Assembly (NCBI GenBank): GCA_907164885.2
Contig: OU015495.1
Location: 207,767,901-207,831,900 of the forward strand
DNA length: 64,000 nucleotides
Direction of reading: 5' to 3'
DNA from: Dolomedes plantarius
Taxonomy: Eukaryota > Arthropoda > Arachnida > Araneae > Dolomedidae
Below are positions 1 to 12,876 of the stretch, piece by piece; position 1 is the first letter of the stretch; every line of letters starts with the position of its first letter. Position numbers and translations under genes: made by a program. The notes beneath the pieces were generated by a model. The model did no database searches. It worked only from the letters and a program-made list of their open reading frames with translations, and had not been told where the DNA came from.

Positions 1-3000
1 GAAATTTTACATCTTGAGGCATTTTGGGCTTTAAAAAAATGCAAGTAATATTTTTAATTTAAATTATTTGGGGAAAAATCTGGTGTAGTATTCTTTAAAA
101 GCTCATAAATAAATTTGGTGGACGAAATTTATAAAATGAATCCTGTTGCAGGTGCAGAAAAGTGCAGTCTATCTGGAAAACTATTTTATTTTCATTATAA
201 GCATTTATGTAGCTGTAAATAGCAGAATAAATTTCTTCACAGGTTAACACTGAGGTGAGGGTATCCAGTAGATTTATTACACAACAGCTTTAACATAAAA
301 CCAAAAGCTATCTAATTTTATATTTTTATGTCTCGCCAGTTTTTATTTTAATAAAATATGTTCAACTTTTCAATACATTTAAGCGTGTATCAAACATGGT
401 TTTTTAGTATAAGTTTACATACTGTTTCACATATTCAAGGATGTAATTTAGCTAATATGTTTATTATAAAAGAAATTAAGAGTGTAATGACGAAAAAAAT
501 TGAAATTAAATAATGGTTTTATCAATCTCCCAAATGGCACTTTTATTCGTTAAAGTGAAGACGCTGAATATATGATATATGCCATAATTGAATAAGCTGT
601 GTTCCATTTCCAATATTTTTAATGATTAAAAATAATTTCTTCTTTCTTTTTTAACCTAAAGTTGAACAATCTTAAGAATAACTGATTAAATTCTTTTGAG
701 GTTGTAACACAATTAATTTTTTCCTTTAAATGTGACTTTTCAACAGTTGGATAGTTTTGTAATTTAAATTTCATGATTCGAAGAGTATTAATCAAACATT
801 AATATTTTTATAAAACTAAACGTACAGCGAATTCTTTAAAGTTTGTCAGTTTCATCATCGAAATTTAATTACATTTCGTTACTTTAAACGCTCTATAAAA
901 ATATTTGACTTCTGCGAAGAGAAAATTGAATTGTCAATATCTTATGAATATTCACGATGAATTGTATTCATGTCTTTATTAAATCGAAATCTGAATACTT
1001 GTCTTAGAATATTTGCTTTTTAAGACGTCGACAGAGCTTAATTGATAAAGTAAATGTTATGGTAAGTAAAAAAAAAGGAAACTTTTTTGGACAGTTAAAG
1101 TTTTTTTTTTTCAGAACATTATTTCCTTAAAAAATGGTCATGGTGTACAGTTTTCTTAAATCGAGTATCGCATTTTTTTCTAGAATGGTAAAAATATAAA
1201 ATTTAATGTGTTACAAAAACACAAAAAAAATTCATCTTGAAAGCACGTAAAGTGGTTACAAAAAACTTATTGAAATTTCATAATGTTTTATGAAAATATT
1301 TGATTGAAAATCTAGTTTTAAAAACTATATAGAGGTTGCATTAGGGGCTCTGTCTAGCCACAAAAAAGTCTACTCACAAAAAAAATTAAAATTCTGAACC
1401 CTCCTTTTAGAAAAGATAAAAGGGATTTCGATTTTTGACGCAAAATTCCTCCGTAATAGTTTGGGATGGATATCATCAAGGGGCAGAATCAATCTATAAC
1501 TCCTATTTGATTATTAGAGACAGGAGCCGGTTCGGTTCTGCTTGATCATTATTTCGTGGTTATCATAATTAGATGGGATTGAAAATTGCTCAACAAGGAG
1601 GAAAAACCTGTGCAAGACTTTTATGTGAAAAAGAAGGAAACAAGTATATTGAATTTATTAAAACATCATTCCAGAAAAATTATATCAAAAGTAGTTAATT
1701 TTTTCTGTTATATCTTCATTTTTGCAATGAATATATTCCTTAAAAAATTTCAAAACGACATATTGATGAATAGGTCAGTTTTTCCCAATTTTTTCCGCTA
1801 TTGAAAGTTTTCACTAGTTTAGAATTTCCTTAAATGAATTTATTATCATAGTGAAGTGAGGATTTCTGATACGGTATTATTTACCTCGACTTTTGAGTAT
1901 TGCATTATTTTTGGTAGAAAAATTAATACTTTGACGAATTAACAGAGTATTAGTTTATACATATGTCTCTAGATATTTTACTGTATTTTTCGTTTTTATT
2001 ATTCTTTAAATAACATAAATACAGCCTGTTAATTCTGAGGAATTGCTTAGCTTTAATTAATTTTTGACTTACACATTGCAAGTGTCCACTAACATTTAAA
2101 GTTTATATTTTATTTACCCTATTCTCTATTCCCTCGAACACGTGTTTTTAAAGCTTCAGAGAACGACAAACGAATATTGATTGTAACCATAATATTTGTT
2201 GTTAAGTAATCACTGTTGAAACCGAATTAACTTACCTTCAGTGTTAAAGTATTGAAACTAAACTTCTAACTTACCTTCAGTGGATCAAAGCATATGCACG
2301 CTGAAGAGGTGTGGCTTCATGACTTCACTTAGAGTAGTATGTAGTTTTCAAAGCGCTGTTCTGCCCCCTACACTGGAAATTTTTTGAATGTTTGAGAATA
2401 ATTCTGTATTTTTATTAAGATATTGGAGGTGCTATAATTTTAAATAGTTCAAATATCTCTCAAGGAAGAAAAAACATCTATTATTTTCAAATTACTTGTG
2501 TTATTAAATTTTTATTCCTTAAAGCGGCGGTTGGTTCCAAGAAGAAATTTTAGAATCTTTAAAAGGAAGGGTTAGATTTAGTTCCATATCATAAAAATTC
2601 AAAGCGAGTTATATGATTTGGCTTGGGATATATTATATACTTCAGTCAATGTAAAGATAATGTATGAAATAATTTTTAAAAATCCATTTATAGAAATATT
2701 GATTTCTCCACCATTAAAAAAAAATATTTATTTTAGTTTTAAAATAATTTACTCTCATTTTGATATTTCTAACACAATCATAAACATGCATATCGTTGTA
2801 GAACTTTACTGCATGAATATTTATCTTTTTTAGGTTATGCCATGTCTAGTAGGAAAAATAATATTGTATATAACATTAAATCAGAAAATATTTGTGTGGA
2901 AGTTATTTTTTAACCCAAAACATTTTTTTTCCTGGGAATGAAAAATGTATCCATTATCTATCCTTGATACAATCATGAGAAACCTAATCAATATACTTCG

Positions 3001-3290
3001 AATACAGTTTCCTTCATTTATTACCGTGATATATGGCTTGCCTTACTGTTGAAATCATGAGTGTTTCATTTATATTATGCGGATGATAGTAATTTTTAAA
3101 TACCTTAGACGTTGATTAAATTGCTTTGTTTTAAAGTTTAATAAATTACATTAACGTTGTTGTTTTCAATACTATTAAAGAAATATCCTTTAAAATAAAT
3201 TTTTGCTGAAGATGATTTCATATTTCATGATAAAAAAATTTGATAGAAAAGCAACTTCTGAGGGTGTACCGACATCCGTAAAACCTTCAT
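1..3290. other. AT-rich noncoding stretch
   Basis: No gene, RNA or recognisable transposon is visible. The sequence is AT-rich with short homopolymer runs. Open frames do not exceed about 70 codons and look random. A short direct repeat built on ctaacttaccttcagtg occurs near 2228-2285. It may be intergenic or intronic. Confidence 0.6.
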
Positions 3291-3292
3291 TT

Positions 3293-3402
3293 TATCTTTA
3301 CATCTTAATATCTTTACATCTTTAGAAACATTTTTACATCTTTAGAATCATCTTTACATCTTTATTATCTTTAAATTTTTATTATCTTTACATCTTTAGA
3401 AA
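3293..3402. repeat. imperfect minisatellite, tctttacatcttta units
   Basis: Units of the type tctttacatcttta(ga/tt) recur about six times with degenerate spacers. The units abut with no regular unique spacers, so this is not a CRISPR array. Confidence 0.75.
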
Positions 3403-5672
3403 GGGTAAGCCTTTTTAGTTTGGTTCTGATCATGAATTAAAATTTGACTTTTTTAAAAATTCATCAAGAATATTTCATCTCTTCCTTGCAACAAGACCTA
3501 GATTTATGAAGTACGTTTTTTATTTTCAGTTTGAAATGCTCCAAAACATGATGATTGGGACCAACGTAAGAAGAAAAAAAATCAGTACTTTTAGTGCAAA
3601 CAGATTTTATACTTGAAAACATTTTTATATTACATCTAATTCAGATATTTTAGAAATCGTTCTATCCAACAGTGAGATATAAACCGAAATCAGACTATAT
3701 ATTGATCTTCAACCTTCTCTCCATTACCTGTTCTGAATATAGTATAGATATTAACATATAAACTGTACTTATATACCTTGAGATTAAATTAAATTTTAGT
3801 GCTGAAAACAACGTTACTTCAATATCTACTTTAGTGTCCTTTGATTAAAACTTCTTGCAAACTACGAAAAGGCTGACACAATGGCATAATGTCAAGGTCT
3901 GATATACGATTATGATTGTGGATTGGTATTTCATACTTGAAAATATTCTGTAGTCCTTTATAAAATACTGTCATCCAAACAGGGGACCTAATTATATATA
4001 TTATAGTATAATGGCAGCACTTCAAACAGAAATTATGTACTAGATCTTCTTCTATTCAATTTTAAAAAGTCTATGTAATATCATATGCATAACTTTGGAT
4101 TCTGAACAATTATTGCTGTCATAAGCACAATTAATCAAAGCATGGATGGATTGTATGATCATGCTGATGTTTCATCGTTAACTGTATCGATTCAAATATT
4201 GTATGTCATCGACAATACGTTAGTTGGACATGAAAATGTATTGTCTTGTCCAACTAACGTATTGTCGACGTAACGTATTGTATGTAACGTATTGTATGAC
4301 TTCCCGAAATCATAAGTTCCTCTGCCTCAAAAGAAATTTCAGTGCAAAATAGAGAAAATAACTTTTATTCATATATTTAGATATACACTTTTTAATCTAA
4401 AATATCTTTTTTCATTCTTTGTTTTTTATTGAAAATCTGATGCGAGTGTTGGGTGTAATACGTGAAATTCTGCTAAAAGAAATTCTTGTCGTCGAACTAT
4501 TCATAGTATTGATAATCTCGATACATAGAACTTTATTCTCCATACTTCGAATACAAATTCTCGACATTATACCTTTAGGAAAATTTTTGGCCCTAAGTTA
4601 GTATTTTGACTTCAATCTGAGTAAAAATATTACTAGGAATATACCTCCGTGAATCACACTTTTTAAGAATGTTTTCGAATTTCCTTTCCTCCCTATCGTA
4701 TTACGCAACACCACTAAATAATAATAAAATTTTTAGCATGGAGGGAATCATTATTTAGCAAGGAATTTGACATCTAACTTTTATATAACCGTAATTTGAC
4801 GGTAAAAAACTATGTCATAGATCTAATAAATCAACAGAACTCCAATTTTATATTTGGAGCTTACACTTGGGAATAGAGCTATATAAAAAGAATATGTATC
4901 GTGTAAGAAAATGCCATTAGAAATTTATATCATATTTCAAATGACTGAAATTGATCTTTAAAAGTTGAGTAGGATTTCACAAGGGAATTGGTAATAAGTA
5001 TATGAGAATTATGCTTGTCTAATGGAAGTAGCCTTTCCATTATGGGATAGCCAATTTTTTTGTTTTCAGAAAATAATACCTTTAATTTATACTAGTTAGT
5101 ACCCGAAAAAACATGACTGCTAGATAGTAAATAAATGCACTATTACACAAATTATAATCAGGACATCATTGCCAAATGTTGAAAATCATAATATTAAGAA
5201 TAGAGAAATGCACTTTAAAAAATTACTATTGAACCTAATGAAAAGAAATAGGGTTACTTCACATCGCGAAATAAACAATTCAGTCAGGTTTATTTCTATA
5301 TCTCACAAGCATACTTAAAAATAAAAATGGTATAGCTAGAGAGATTTCTCGGAATAAACGAATTAACGTGTTTATGCGGCCTCATGATTAGCAAATATCT
5401 AAAGACAGATTTGAACATGTCACTGACCATGCGCAGAAAGCAACCATTTAATTGTAAATTACCGATAATTAATAGAAATTGCGGTTACAAAAACCAAATT
5501 TGACAGATCTATAGATTAAAATATTTCGTTTAAGACAAAAATTAAGTAAATTGATGCAATAGTTTTTTTTCATGGACTACCCAAATAATCGACTTAATAA
5601 CTGAAATATATAGATTTTCAATATTTATTTTGAATTATTTTTGGTTTATTTTCTGTAAAGGTAAATACTGAC
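3403..5672. other. AT-rich noncoding stretch containing one hairpin
   Basis: Apart from the inverted repeat at 4209-4268, I see no gene or mobile element. Open frames (for example 4419-4601) are short and have no recognisable content. Confidence 0.55.
4209..4298. repeat. perfect 22-bp inverted repeat with 16-nt loop, then short direct repeats
   Basis: Positions 4209-4230 are the exact reverse complement of 4247-4268, with a 16-nt loop. Two direct copies of taacgtattgtatg follow at about 4271-4298, reusing the arm's own sequence. This looks like a local templated-repair product rather than a transposon end, as there are no TSDs or TIR features. Confidence 0.85.
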
Positions 5673-6037
5673 TATCCATTCAATAGTTCATTATATTGCA
5701 GTTATTTATTGTCAGTTAGTTTGTTAGTTTTCAGCTCAGTGGAACTTTTTTATTGCAAAGACTTAGCACATCATCCTATTGTGGTATTAATATTATGTGT
5801 TAAATGATTTAGAAGTCATAAGATTTAAAATAAATATTTCATTAATACCATTCATTCCATATATCCATTTAATAGTTCATTATATTGCAGTTATTTACTG
5901 TCAGTTAGTTTGTTAGTTTTCAGCTCAATGGAACTTTTTTATTGCAAAGACTTAGCACATCATCCTATTGTGGTATTTATTCTATGTGTTAAATGATTTA
6001 GAAGTCATAAGATTTAAAATAAATATTTCATTAATAC
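5673..6037. repeat. 176-bp tandem duplication
   Basis: The stretch 5673-5848 is repeated almost identically at 5862-6037, with a period of 189 bp and a 13-bp spacer. Only a few substitutions separate the copies, so the duplication is fairly recent. Neither copy contains an open frame or known element. Confidence 0.9.
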
Positions 6038-6164
6038 TTTTACAGTTATCACATAAAAAAAGGTTTAGTTGTTAATAAAAGTTTAAATATTGTTAAAAAT
6101 GCATTTCAGCTTGCAAAGCAGTTATAACCGTATGGATGAAGTTGGAATATACAGGGTGGTCATA

Positions 6165-7606
6165 AAAAAAAAACTTTGCCGATATATGGACCTCTAGCGG
6201 CTGTTCCGTTCAACCGATCGAGATCAGTGAGATTTGAGATATAATTATTCAGAGGTATGAGCTCTGGATTCTGTGAACGGCAACGAAGTGGCACTCACGG
6301 TTACGGTTATCTATATATACAAAACAGTTCCGTAACTGACTCATTCATTCACTGACTGACTGACGGACTGACATACAACGCACAGACCAAACCGCTGGAC
6401 CTAAAGGGCTGAAATTTTGCATGGCGATTATTCTAATAGTGTAGGGGTGCACTAAGAAAGATTTTTCAAAAATGCTTCTCAGATTTTTTTAAATTAAATT
6501 TTTAAGCTGTTTTTTAAACTTTTTTTACGTTTGCATTTAAAATAATACATTGAGGGTTATAAAATTTATATCACGAGAAAGATCATAAAAATTCCTTCAA
6601 AATGAAATTTTTTTCGAATTTTTACCTCCATTTTCTGATTTTTGGTGAATTTTTAAAGATTAATTTTTAGAATTTAATTTATTAAATGCTGATCACGTGA
6701 TTTCATTTTCTGGAACTTTCAATAAATTTATCGTCACGTGCGTAACAACTAAATAGACAAAAAAAAAATTTTTTTCTCTTTCTAATGCAGCAGACGATTG
6801 GATATTATCCCAAAAAAATGCATATCCCTTACGATTTTTTTATAAATATATATATATATATAGATAGATATATATTTTACATCAATTGTATACATTGATC
6901 ATCGCATTTATTATAAATATATATATTTATTTTTTGGCATAAATTGCATACGTTGACCGTTGTATTTAATTTGAATGTACTCCGTAGCGAAGCGCGGGTT
7001 TTCAGCTAGTAGGTATATAAACTCACAATTTTCGAATGGCAACGCCCACTTTTTCCCGTCGCAAAATGCTCGTGCGAAAAGCCTAAAGAGCGTTGGAACG
7101 GTACGTGTATCACAAAAATTGGACGCGTTATGCACGCACAAAAACACGTCTGCTGTTGTCTAACAAAAACACGATGATGGCACCCATGTGGAAAATGTGC
7201 AATCCAAATAAAAGTTTTCTTTTGTCCGATCTGTGTTGTCATCAGTTATAGGTGTCTCGCCTCTGTCATATGCAAATTTCCTCCGTGCGACCAGATGGTG
7301 TTTTTCTAGGCCCTTCACAGGGCTGCTTTTTGTGAGTGGATAACGCTTCCAGTTTTTGTGATACACGTACCGTGCCAACGTTATTTAGAGTTTTTGCATA
7401 CACTGAGCATTTTGCGACGGAAAAATTGGGCGTTGCCATTCAAACATTTCGAGTTTCTGTACCTATAACCGTAACCGCGAGCGCCACTTTGTTGCCGTTC
7501 ACAAAATCCCGAATAACTATATCTGAATAACTATATCTGAAATCTCATCTCGATCGTTTAAACGGAACGTCCGCTAGAGGTCCATATATCGGCATTTTTT
7601 TTTTTT
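6165..7606. mobile_element. Foldback element with about 430-bp inverted arms, inserted in the outer TIR element
   Basis: The ends are an A-run followed by tgccgatatatggacctcta (near 6176) and its inverse ending in a T-run at 7606. The arms cover about 6165-6309 plus 7010-7165 on the left and about 7325-7606 on the right, with a centre at about 7166-7325. The flanks read TA (6163-6164) and TA (7607-7608). Removing it nearly restores the outer element's terminus (ggtcataagg against ggtcattaagg at the other end). It has no coding capacity. Confidence 0.8.
6310..7009 (+). mobile_element. Helitron copy 1 (non-autonomous, 700 bp)
   Basis: It starts TC (6310) and ends CTAG (7006-7009), inserted between A (6309) and T (7010), as is established for Helitrons. 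The 3' end has the GC-rich agcgaagcgcggg tract just before ttttcagctag. The 5' region carries the family signature acaacgcacagaccaaaccg followed by gctggacctaaagggctgaa. Excision leaves ggttataggta, matching the uninterrupted right arm of the host foldback element. There is no Rep/helicase coding, so it must have been moved in trans. Confidence 0.92.
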
Positions 7607-8295
7607 TAAGGAGATATGGTACTTTCAACCTTGTAATTTAAATTTAAATAACTTTTTGCATTTTCAGTATTTTATTCTACATACAAAAGGAGAATAATTA
7701 ATATTCTTTTCTGGTATATCGAGGACACTTAGAATTCCCAAATAAGTATTTTGGAATAGTAAGACCCGTTTTTCAAAAAGTTTTTCAAAAATGCTAGACT
7801 TTTTCAAAATGCTCCATGCGTCTTTATTTTCTCCTGATTTCTTCCAAATTTGTCAAGATTATTATTGAAGTGTTTGCAACAAAATTGTGCACAATAATTT
7901 GAAACCACAAATATTTTTTCCAAATTTAAAGACCATGAGAAAAGGCAAAAAATTAACAAGTAGATAAAAAAAGGGTTATTTATGGCTTTAGATTCATCAA
8001 GGTAAAAATCAATGCACAGTTATGTTTATACATATATGGTAAACTTAAATTTAAAAAATTAAAGTTTTTCAATAATTTGAAATTTACATGGAGCATTTTG
8101 AAAATGCTATCATTTTTTAGATAAAATTTGAAAAACAGGCATTATATCCCCCAAAAATTCTTATTTTGAATTCTAAGGGTCTTCAATCGTTCTGAAAAAG
8201 AATACAAATTATACTCATTTTGTATATAGAGTTAAAAATTGAAAATTAAAAATTCGTGGTTTAAGGTCCTTTATCCCCTTAATGACCACCCTGTA

Positions 8296-9443
8296 TTATT
8301 ATTGAAAAACTGTTCAAATAATTTTTTTTTAATAATTTCAAATTAAAACAGACATATTATTATTACTATATAACCTAAATGTAATTCAAACTAAGGACAA
8401 AACATTTTGAGTTACTGGTACATAAAAGTGTCTTCTGACAAGAAAAGTGTAGTTTACAGTAGAGTAAGCACAACGGTAGAGTTCTGAACGAAACAAAAAT
8501 GACGGATACTTCCGATTCAAAAAATCTAATTTCCGTTTTTCCGCCTTTTCGGTCTTTACCTTCTTAACTCTACTTCACCGACAATGCCCTAGATATCACC
8601 TTTCTACTGAAGCTGAAAATTTGATTTTCCCGTGAAAAAAAATGTGTATGCATAAAACTTTCCATTGTGTTTCTTTTTGGATATATTTTAGAACACCTAA
8701 ATGGTAGATATAAAAAAACCCATCCACACTTCAAAAACTAGCAATAAATAAAATAAATCTCCCCACAATTAAAAGTATTGTATTAATGTGCGTTACGAAT
8801 TACATTTCAGTTGCCTTAGCTCATGTTTAGAACTGAATTTCGGATTAGCAATATCTGTCATAGATATTTGATACTCATATGTACGCTCATAGTTTATTTT
8901 TTCACGATTTGTAACTTACTCATATTGGAGGGTTACTGGAGTTATTAATTGAATTTCATAGTTTAGTGGACTGTATTCGTTTTCCATTACCAAAAGAAAA
9001 TATTTTATGAACTTGTTTTAAAGATTCAGTGAATTAATCTTCTTAATTCTTTTAATACAAATAATATATGAATGGTTTACCTTTTGCCATCATCTGAATA
9101 ATAGTTGAATAAATCAATACAAAATAAGACTTTCAATGCATGTATCCATACGATAAATTTAATAAATGACTTCAGTTTTGCACATAACTTGAATTTTTGA
9201 CATAAAGAATAAATATTCTGAACCAGAGTGTATCACATGAATTATTGACTTCAAAATGTCAATCCTTAACAAAAAGAATAGGAATGAAATCGCATCCAAC
9301 ATAGCGAATAGCCATTTTTTTTTTTTGCACTACTTAGCGTCGAATCAACAACAAAACTAAACAAATATAGTGACGCCCTCTAGTGAGCAGGAACTTAACT
9401 AAAATACAAAATGCAAACAATAAGGGAATAAAAAAAAGAATTA
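8296..9443. other. AT-rich noncoding stretch
   Basis: I see no coding sequence or element here. A homopolymer T-run lies near 9317-9326. No TIR, TSD or tRNA-like motif was noticed. Confidence 0.5.
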
Positions 9444-11047
9444 TCTATATATATATCTATATATAACACTTCCGTAACTGACTCACTGACTCACATACAA
9501 CGCACAGACCAAACCGCTGGACCTAAAAGGCTGAAATTTTGCAAGGCGATTCTTCTTATGGTGTAGGGGTGCACTAAGAAAGATTTTTGGAAAATTCTTC
9601 TTAGATTGTTTAAAATTAAATTTTTAAGCTGTTTTTGTAACTTTTTTTAAGTTTGCACTTAAAATAATAATGTGAGAGTTATAAAATTTATATCACGAGA
9701 AAAATCATAAAAATTCCTTTAAAATGAAATCTTTTTCGAACCTGTACCTCGATTTTCTGATTTTTGGTGAATTTTTAAAAATTTATTTTTAGAATTTAAT
9801 TTATTAAATGCCGATCACGTGATTTCTTTTTCTGGTACTTTAAATTAATTTATCGTCACGCGCATAAAAACTAAATAGACAAAAAAATATTCCTTTTCTT
9901 TCTAATTCAGCAGACGATTGTATATTGTAGCGAACTGAGGTTCGTAGTGTCAACCAGTAGATGATTTAAACACACCAGGTATACATCACTCATTACATAA
10001 ACAAAACAAATGCAATTTATTAATAAAATTGATGATGATGAGATATGTACACTGCAAAGATGTAAGATGAACTTCGTAACTTAAGTAATCACACTCGATT
10101 TAATCGGCGTGGGGCGGAGTAAGAACACAGAAGTCCGCTAGGCTAGCAGAACTGGCTCTGCTTCAATGATGAAGAAACGACACTTCTCCTGACGGGAAAG
10201 GGCTCCCCAATAATATCAACGGCGGTGATCACTGCACGCACCCGGTAGCGATGAAAATATTAAATTAAGGAGAAAGGACTCCTCACTGGAAAATAAGGTA
10301 GCAAAGGCTCCTTCCACGAAGACTGGTCTCCGACAAATTAGTGGAGTATGTTTACTCCTGCAGGAACTAAATCGTCGCTGCAAACAGTCACAAGGGACTC
10401 TGAACCTGTAAGGGCGGCAAACCCGGCTGCTCTTAAAACTGGATCCGCTACGTGTCAGGAACTAAAAGACGCAAGCCACGACTGAGGGGTCCATTCTCTT
10501 TTTATAGAAGAACCTCCACCGGATATTGCATCACTCTCCAGAAAGTCGAACGATCTAGAACAAGTGAGCAACGGAAATGGGTTTCCTGGGGCGATAATGA
10601 AATATTTTCCCCGGGTCTAAAGCGGCCGCCTTTTTAGTTTGTCCTCCAAGCCACTTCAAAGAGTCTCAAAGGGCCGCTTCGGTAAAATGCGAAAGGCACG
10701 AGTCCTTTTGTTTAGGCACGCGACGCCTCCAGGATGCTGCTTAACAATTGTTAGTTCATGAATGAAAGCACCTGGGGTCTCGTGTCATTTATAACTAACA
10801 TCAGCTGTGTCACCCGGTGGCGATGACTAAATCAAGAAAAATGACCTATGTCCCCTAAGGTTCTGTGGAACAAGTCTATCGGATGAACAAAAGGAAAATT
10901 GCCGTCAGCATATTGCCACCTAAGTCGTCGGAAATCTTTTGATGAGTCTCAGGCCGAGATAGAAGAATTTCTTTTGTTAACGGAGAGGTTGAAATGTAAT
11001 ACTCTACAATATTATCAAAAAAAATAAATATCCCTTACGATTTTAAA

Positions 11048-11084
<37 letters not shown>

Positions 11085-11116
11085 CTACATCAATTGTATA
11101 CATTGATCGTCGCATT

Positions 11117-11151
<35 letters not shown>

Positions 11152-11210
11152 CATTAATTGCATACATTGACCGTTTTATTTAATTTGAATGTACTCGGGT
11201 TTTCAGCTAG
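9444..11210 (+). mobile_element. Helitron copy 2, interrupted by a solo LTR
   Basis: It has the same family signature as copy 1. The 5' TC is at 9444 (or 9456) in a tatctatata run; the 3' end is cgggttttcagctag at 11196-11210. The usual GC-rich agcgaagc tract is missing just upstream and the base after CTAG is C rather than T, so the 3' end is worn. The body is split at 9926-11008 by an LTR. Two (AT)n tracts, at about 11050-11082 and 11117-11147, occupy the family's usual internal positions. Confidence 0.85.
9926..11008 (+). mobile_element. Solo LTR, 1083 bp, with 4-bp TSD
   Basis: It begins TGTAG and ends CTACA, giving TG...CA termini with 5-bp inverted ends, and is flanked by ATAT at 9922-9925 and 11009-11012. 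Removing it restores gattgtatattatc, matching the continuous sequence of other Helitron copies (gattggatattatc). It is much more GC-rich than its surroundings. No gag-pol is present, so this is a solo LTR left by LTR-LTR recombination. A 4-bp TSD fits Gypsy-type elements, but the family is inference. The orientation is uncertain. Confidence 0.8.
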
Positions 11211-11520
11211 CTAACACATAAAAATAAAAATAATAAGTCTTTTATGAAGACTGAACACATATATTGCAGTCATATACGTGAAAGGGAGATGCTTTTTTAA
11301 TGAGAATGGTCTTACAGAAATCTCGTCGTTATTTATGTTACATTTAGTGTAAAACCTCTGTGAATGTACAATTATCGGAGAGGAAAGGCATTTATAGAAG
11401 ACATTTACAGAAATTCCCTTTTATTTATATCTAATGCAAATTCTCTAAGCATATACTACTGTCACTGATGGTATCGAAACACTCGTCAGCTGACGAAGGT
11501 TGTGATTAAACGTGACAAAA
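11211..11520. other. Short noncoding interval
   Basis: It lies between Helitron copy 2 and a SINE. No feature was recognised. Confidence 0.5.
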
Positions 11521-11530
11521 GTTTGAAGGT

Positions 11531-11865
11531 GGTTGTTGTTGTTGTTTCTAATCACTCCTGGTTCAAAATATTCCAAACCAGGACCATATAGGCTAGAGGG
11601 CTGCGCTATAATGGCACCACAAGGCTTCACGTTCTATTTAGCCAGGTGCCACCTCAATTTTCAGAATCTCCCCGGAGCGGCATCTAGAGGGATCGTACCC
11701 TTTCCCAACCTCTATGACCTCATAAAGGGACTTTCTTGTCTACGTATTTAACGAGCCATATCCTGTCTAGACACGAAGGTATTTAATGGTGCTTGCTGGG
11801 ATTCTATCCAAACACCTTCAGTACGGAAAGCCGAGGCGCTACCTCTGGGCTACCTCAAACTTAAA
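11531..11865 (-). mobile_element. tRNA-derived SINE with TSD
   Basis: Read on the minus strand it starts near 11855 with a tRNA-like head: an A-box match TAGCCCAGAGG (11842-11852) and a weaker B-box GGATAGAATCC (11799-11809). It ends with an (AAC)n tail at about 11531-11548. The flanks share TTTGAAGGT (11522-11530 and 11866-11874), a 9-bp TSD. The orientation follows from the pol III boxes and the tail. Such SINEs are mobilised by LINE machinery; no partner LINE is in the window. Confidence 0.82.
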
Positions 11866-11874
11866 TTTGAAGGT

Positions 11875-12868
11875 AAATAATTGTTTAAACAATCTGATAT
11901 ACGGAAGGTAATTTATTTGGCACTTAATTTTGCTGATTAAAAAATTCAAACCGTTGCAAATAAAAATGAATTCATGTAGAACAATGAAATAAATAAATAC
12001 ATAAATGAATGGAGATAATTGCAATTGCTGCTTCCACAATAGGCGTAAAAAATTTACAATTACTCAAATAGTAAATTCTGTCTGTCATTAACGGTATTGC
12101 TAAAGGGTTAATTTTTCAAGTACTATTATCATGAGTAAGTAATGTAAGTCGTTGGTTTAAACTTGTTTTGTGAAAAATATTAAATGAACATGAAATATTT
12201 TTAAACGTTATGTGAAAAGTGATAAACTGATTTTTTCTACAAACGCACGTGTTGTATTTGTGCGCTTAAATGTTTAAAATTTTCACGTTTACATGTTTAT
12301 TTTCAATAGATTTCGTAATGAAAAGTTCTGTAATGTAAAGTTAAGAGAAAACGGATATTTTTACTCTAAAAATTAACAGCCATGACGTAAGGAACTTAAC
12401 TGTTATTTTTCTCCTAAAATTATTAATTTGCTTAAATTTAATTTTTGGAAGCGAGATACATGTAATTTAAGCTTCAGTACTCTTCAGACATTTAATTTTA
12501 AAACAAAAATAGAAAGATATAGTCAAAAAGTTTTCCTTTTAGTGTTTAAAATCTGCAACTAAAATTTTGAATTATGCCCGGTTTTCTTTTAAATTTTCTA
12601 TACAAAGTTTATTTTAAAATTTACTATACATGATTGCATAGAATTTTTACTATATTTTTAACGTCTTTTTTTTGCAAGGATTGTTACCTACTGTTGGAAA
12701 ATCGATGTAAGGCATTCACAATATTGAGAGATTCAGTCGTTATAACGAGATGTCATAAAAAAATGGAAAGTTTATCATTAAAACCATGCTTTCTTGCTTA
12801 TTATGTTTTTAAAAATTGCTGGGTAGTAGAAACATTTTGATCGTATAGTTAGATCCTACAGATTGATC
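11875..12868. other. AT-rich noncoding stretch
   Basis: No coding region or element recognised. Confidence 0.5.
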
Positions 12869-12876
12869 CTGTAGTT

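Larger units (their letters stand above)
6152..8293. mobile_element. Outer TIR element, TA target site, split by a nested element
   Basis: Termini cagggtggtcat (6152-6163) and atgaccaccctg (8282-8293) are inverted and flanked by TA (6150-6151, 8294-8295). Behind the TIRs, 7609-7830 and about 8070-8280 form long imperfect inverted arms, so the original unit was a foldback element of about 700 bp. No transposase is visible. TA target and TIR suit a non-autonomous Tc1/mariner-type element, but the superfamily is inference. Confidence 0.8.

Noticed and set aside
3293..3402. CRISPR-like spacing of tctttacatcttta
   Set aside because: The units are irregular and nearly contiguous, there are no unique spacers of constant length, and the window is eukaryotic.
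6911..7530. Several 62-78 codon frames with shared peptide text on both strands
   Set aside because: They also come from inverted arms of a foldback element, not from genes.
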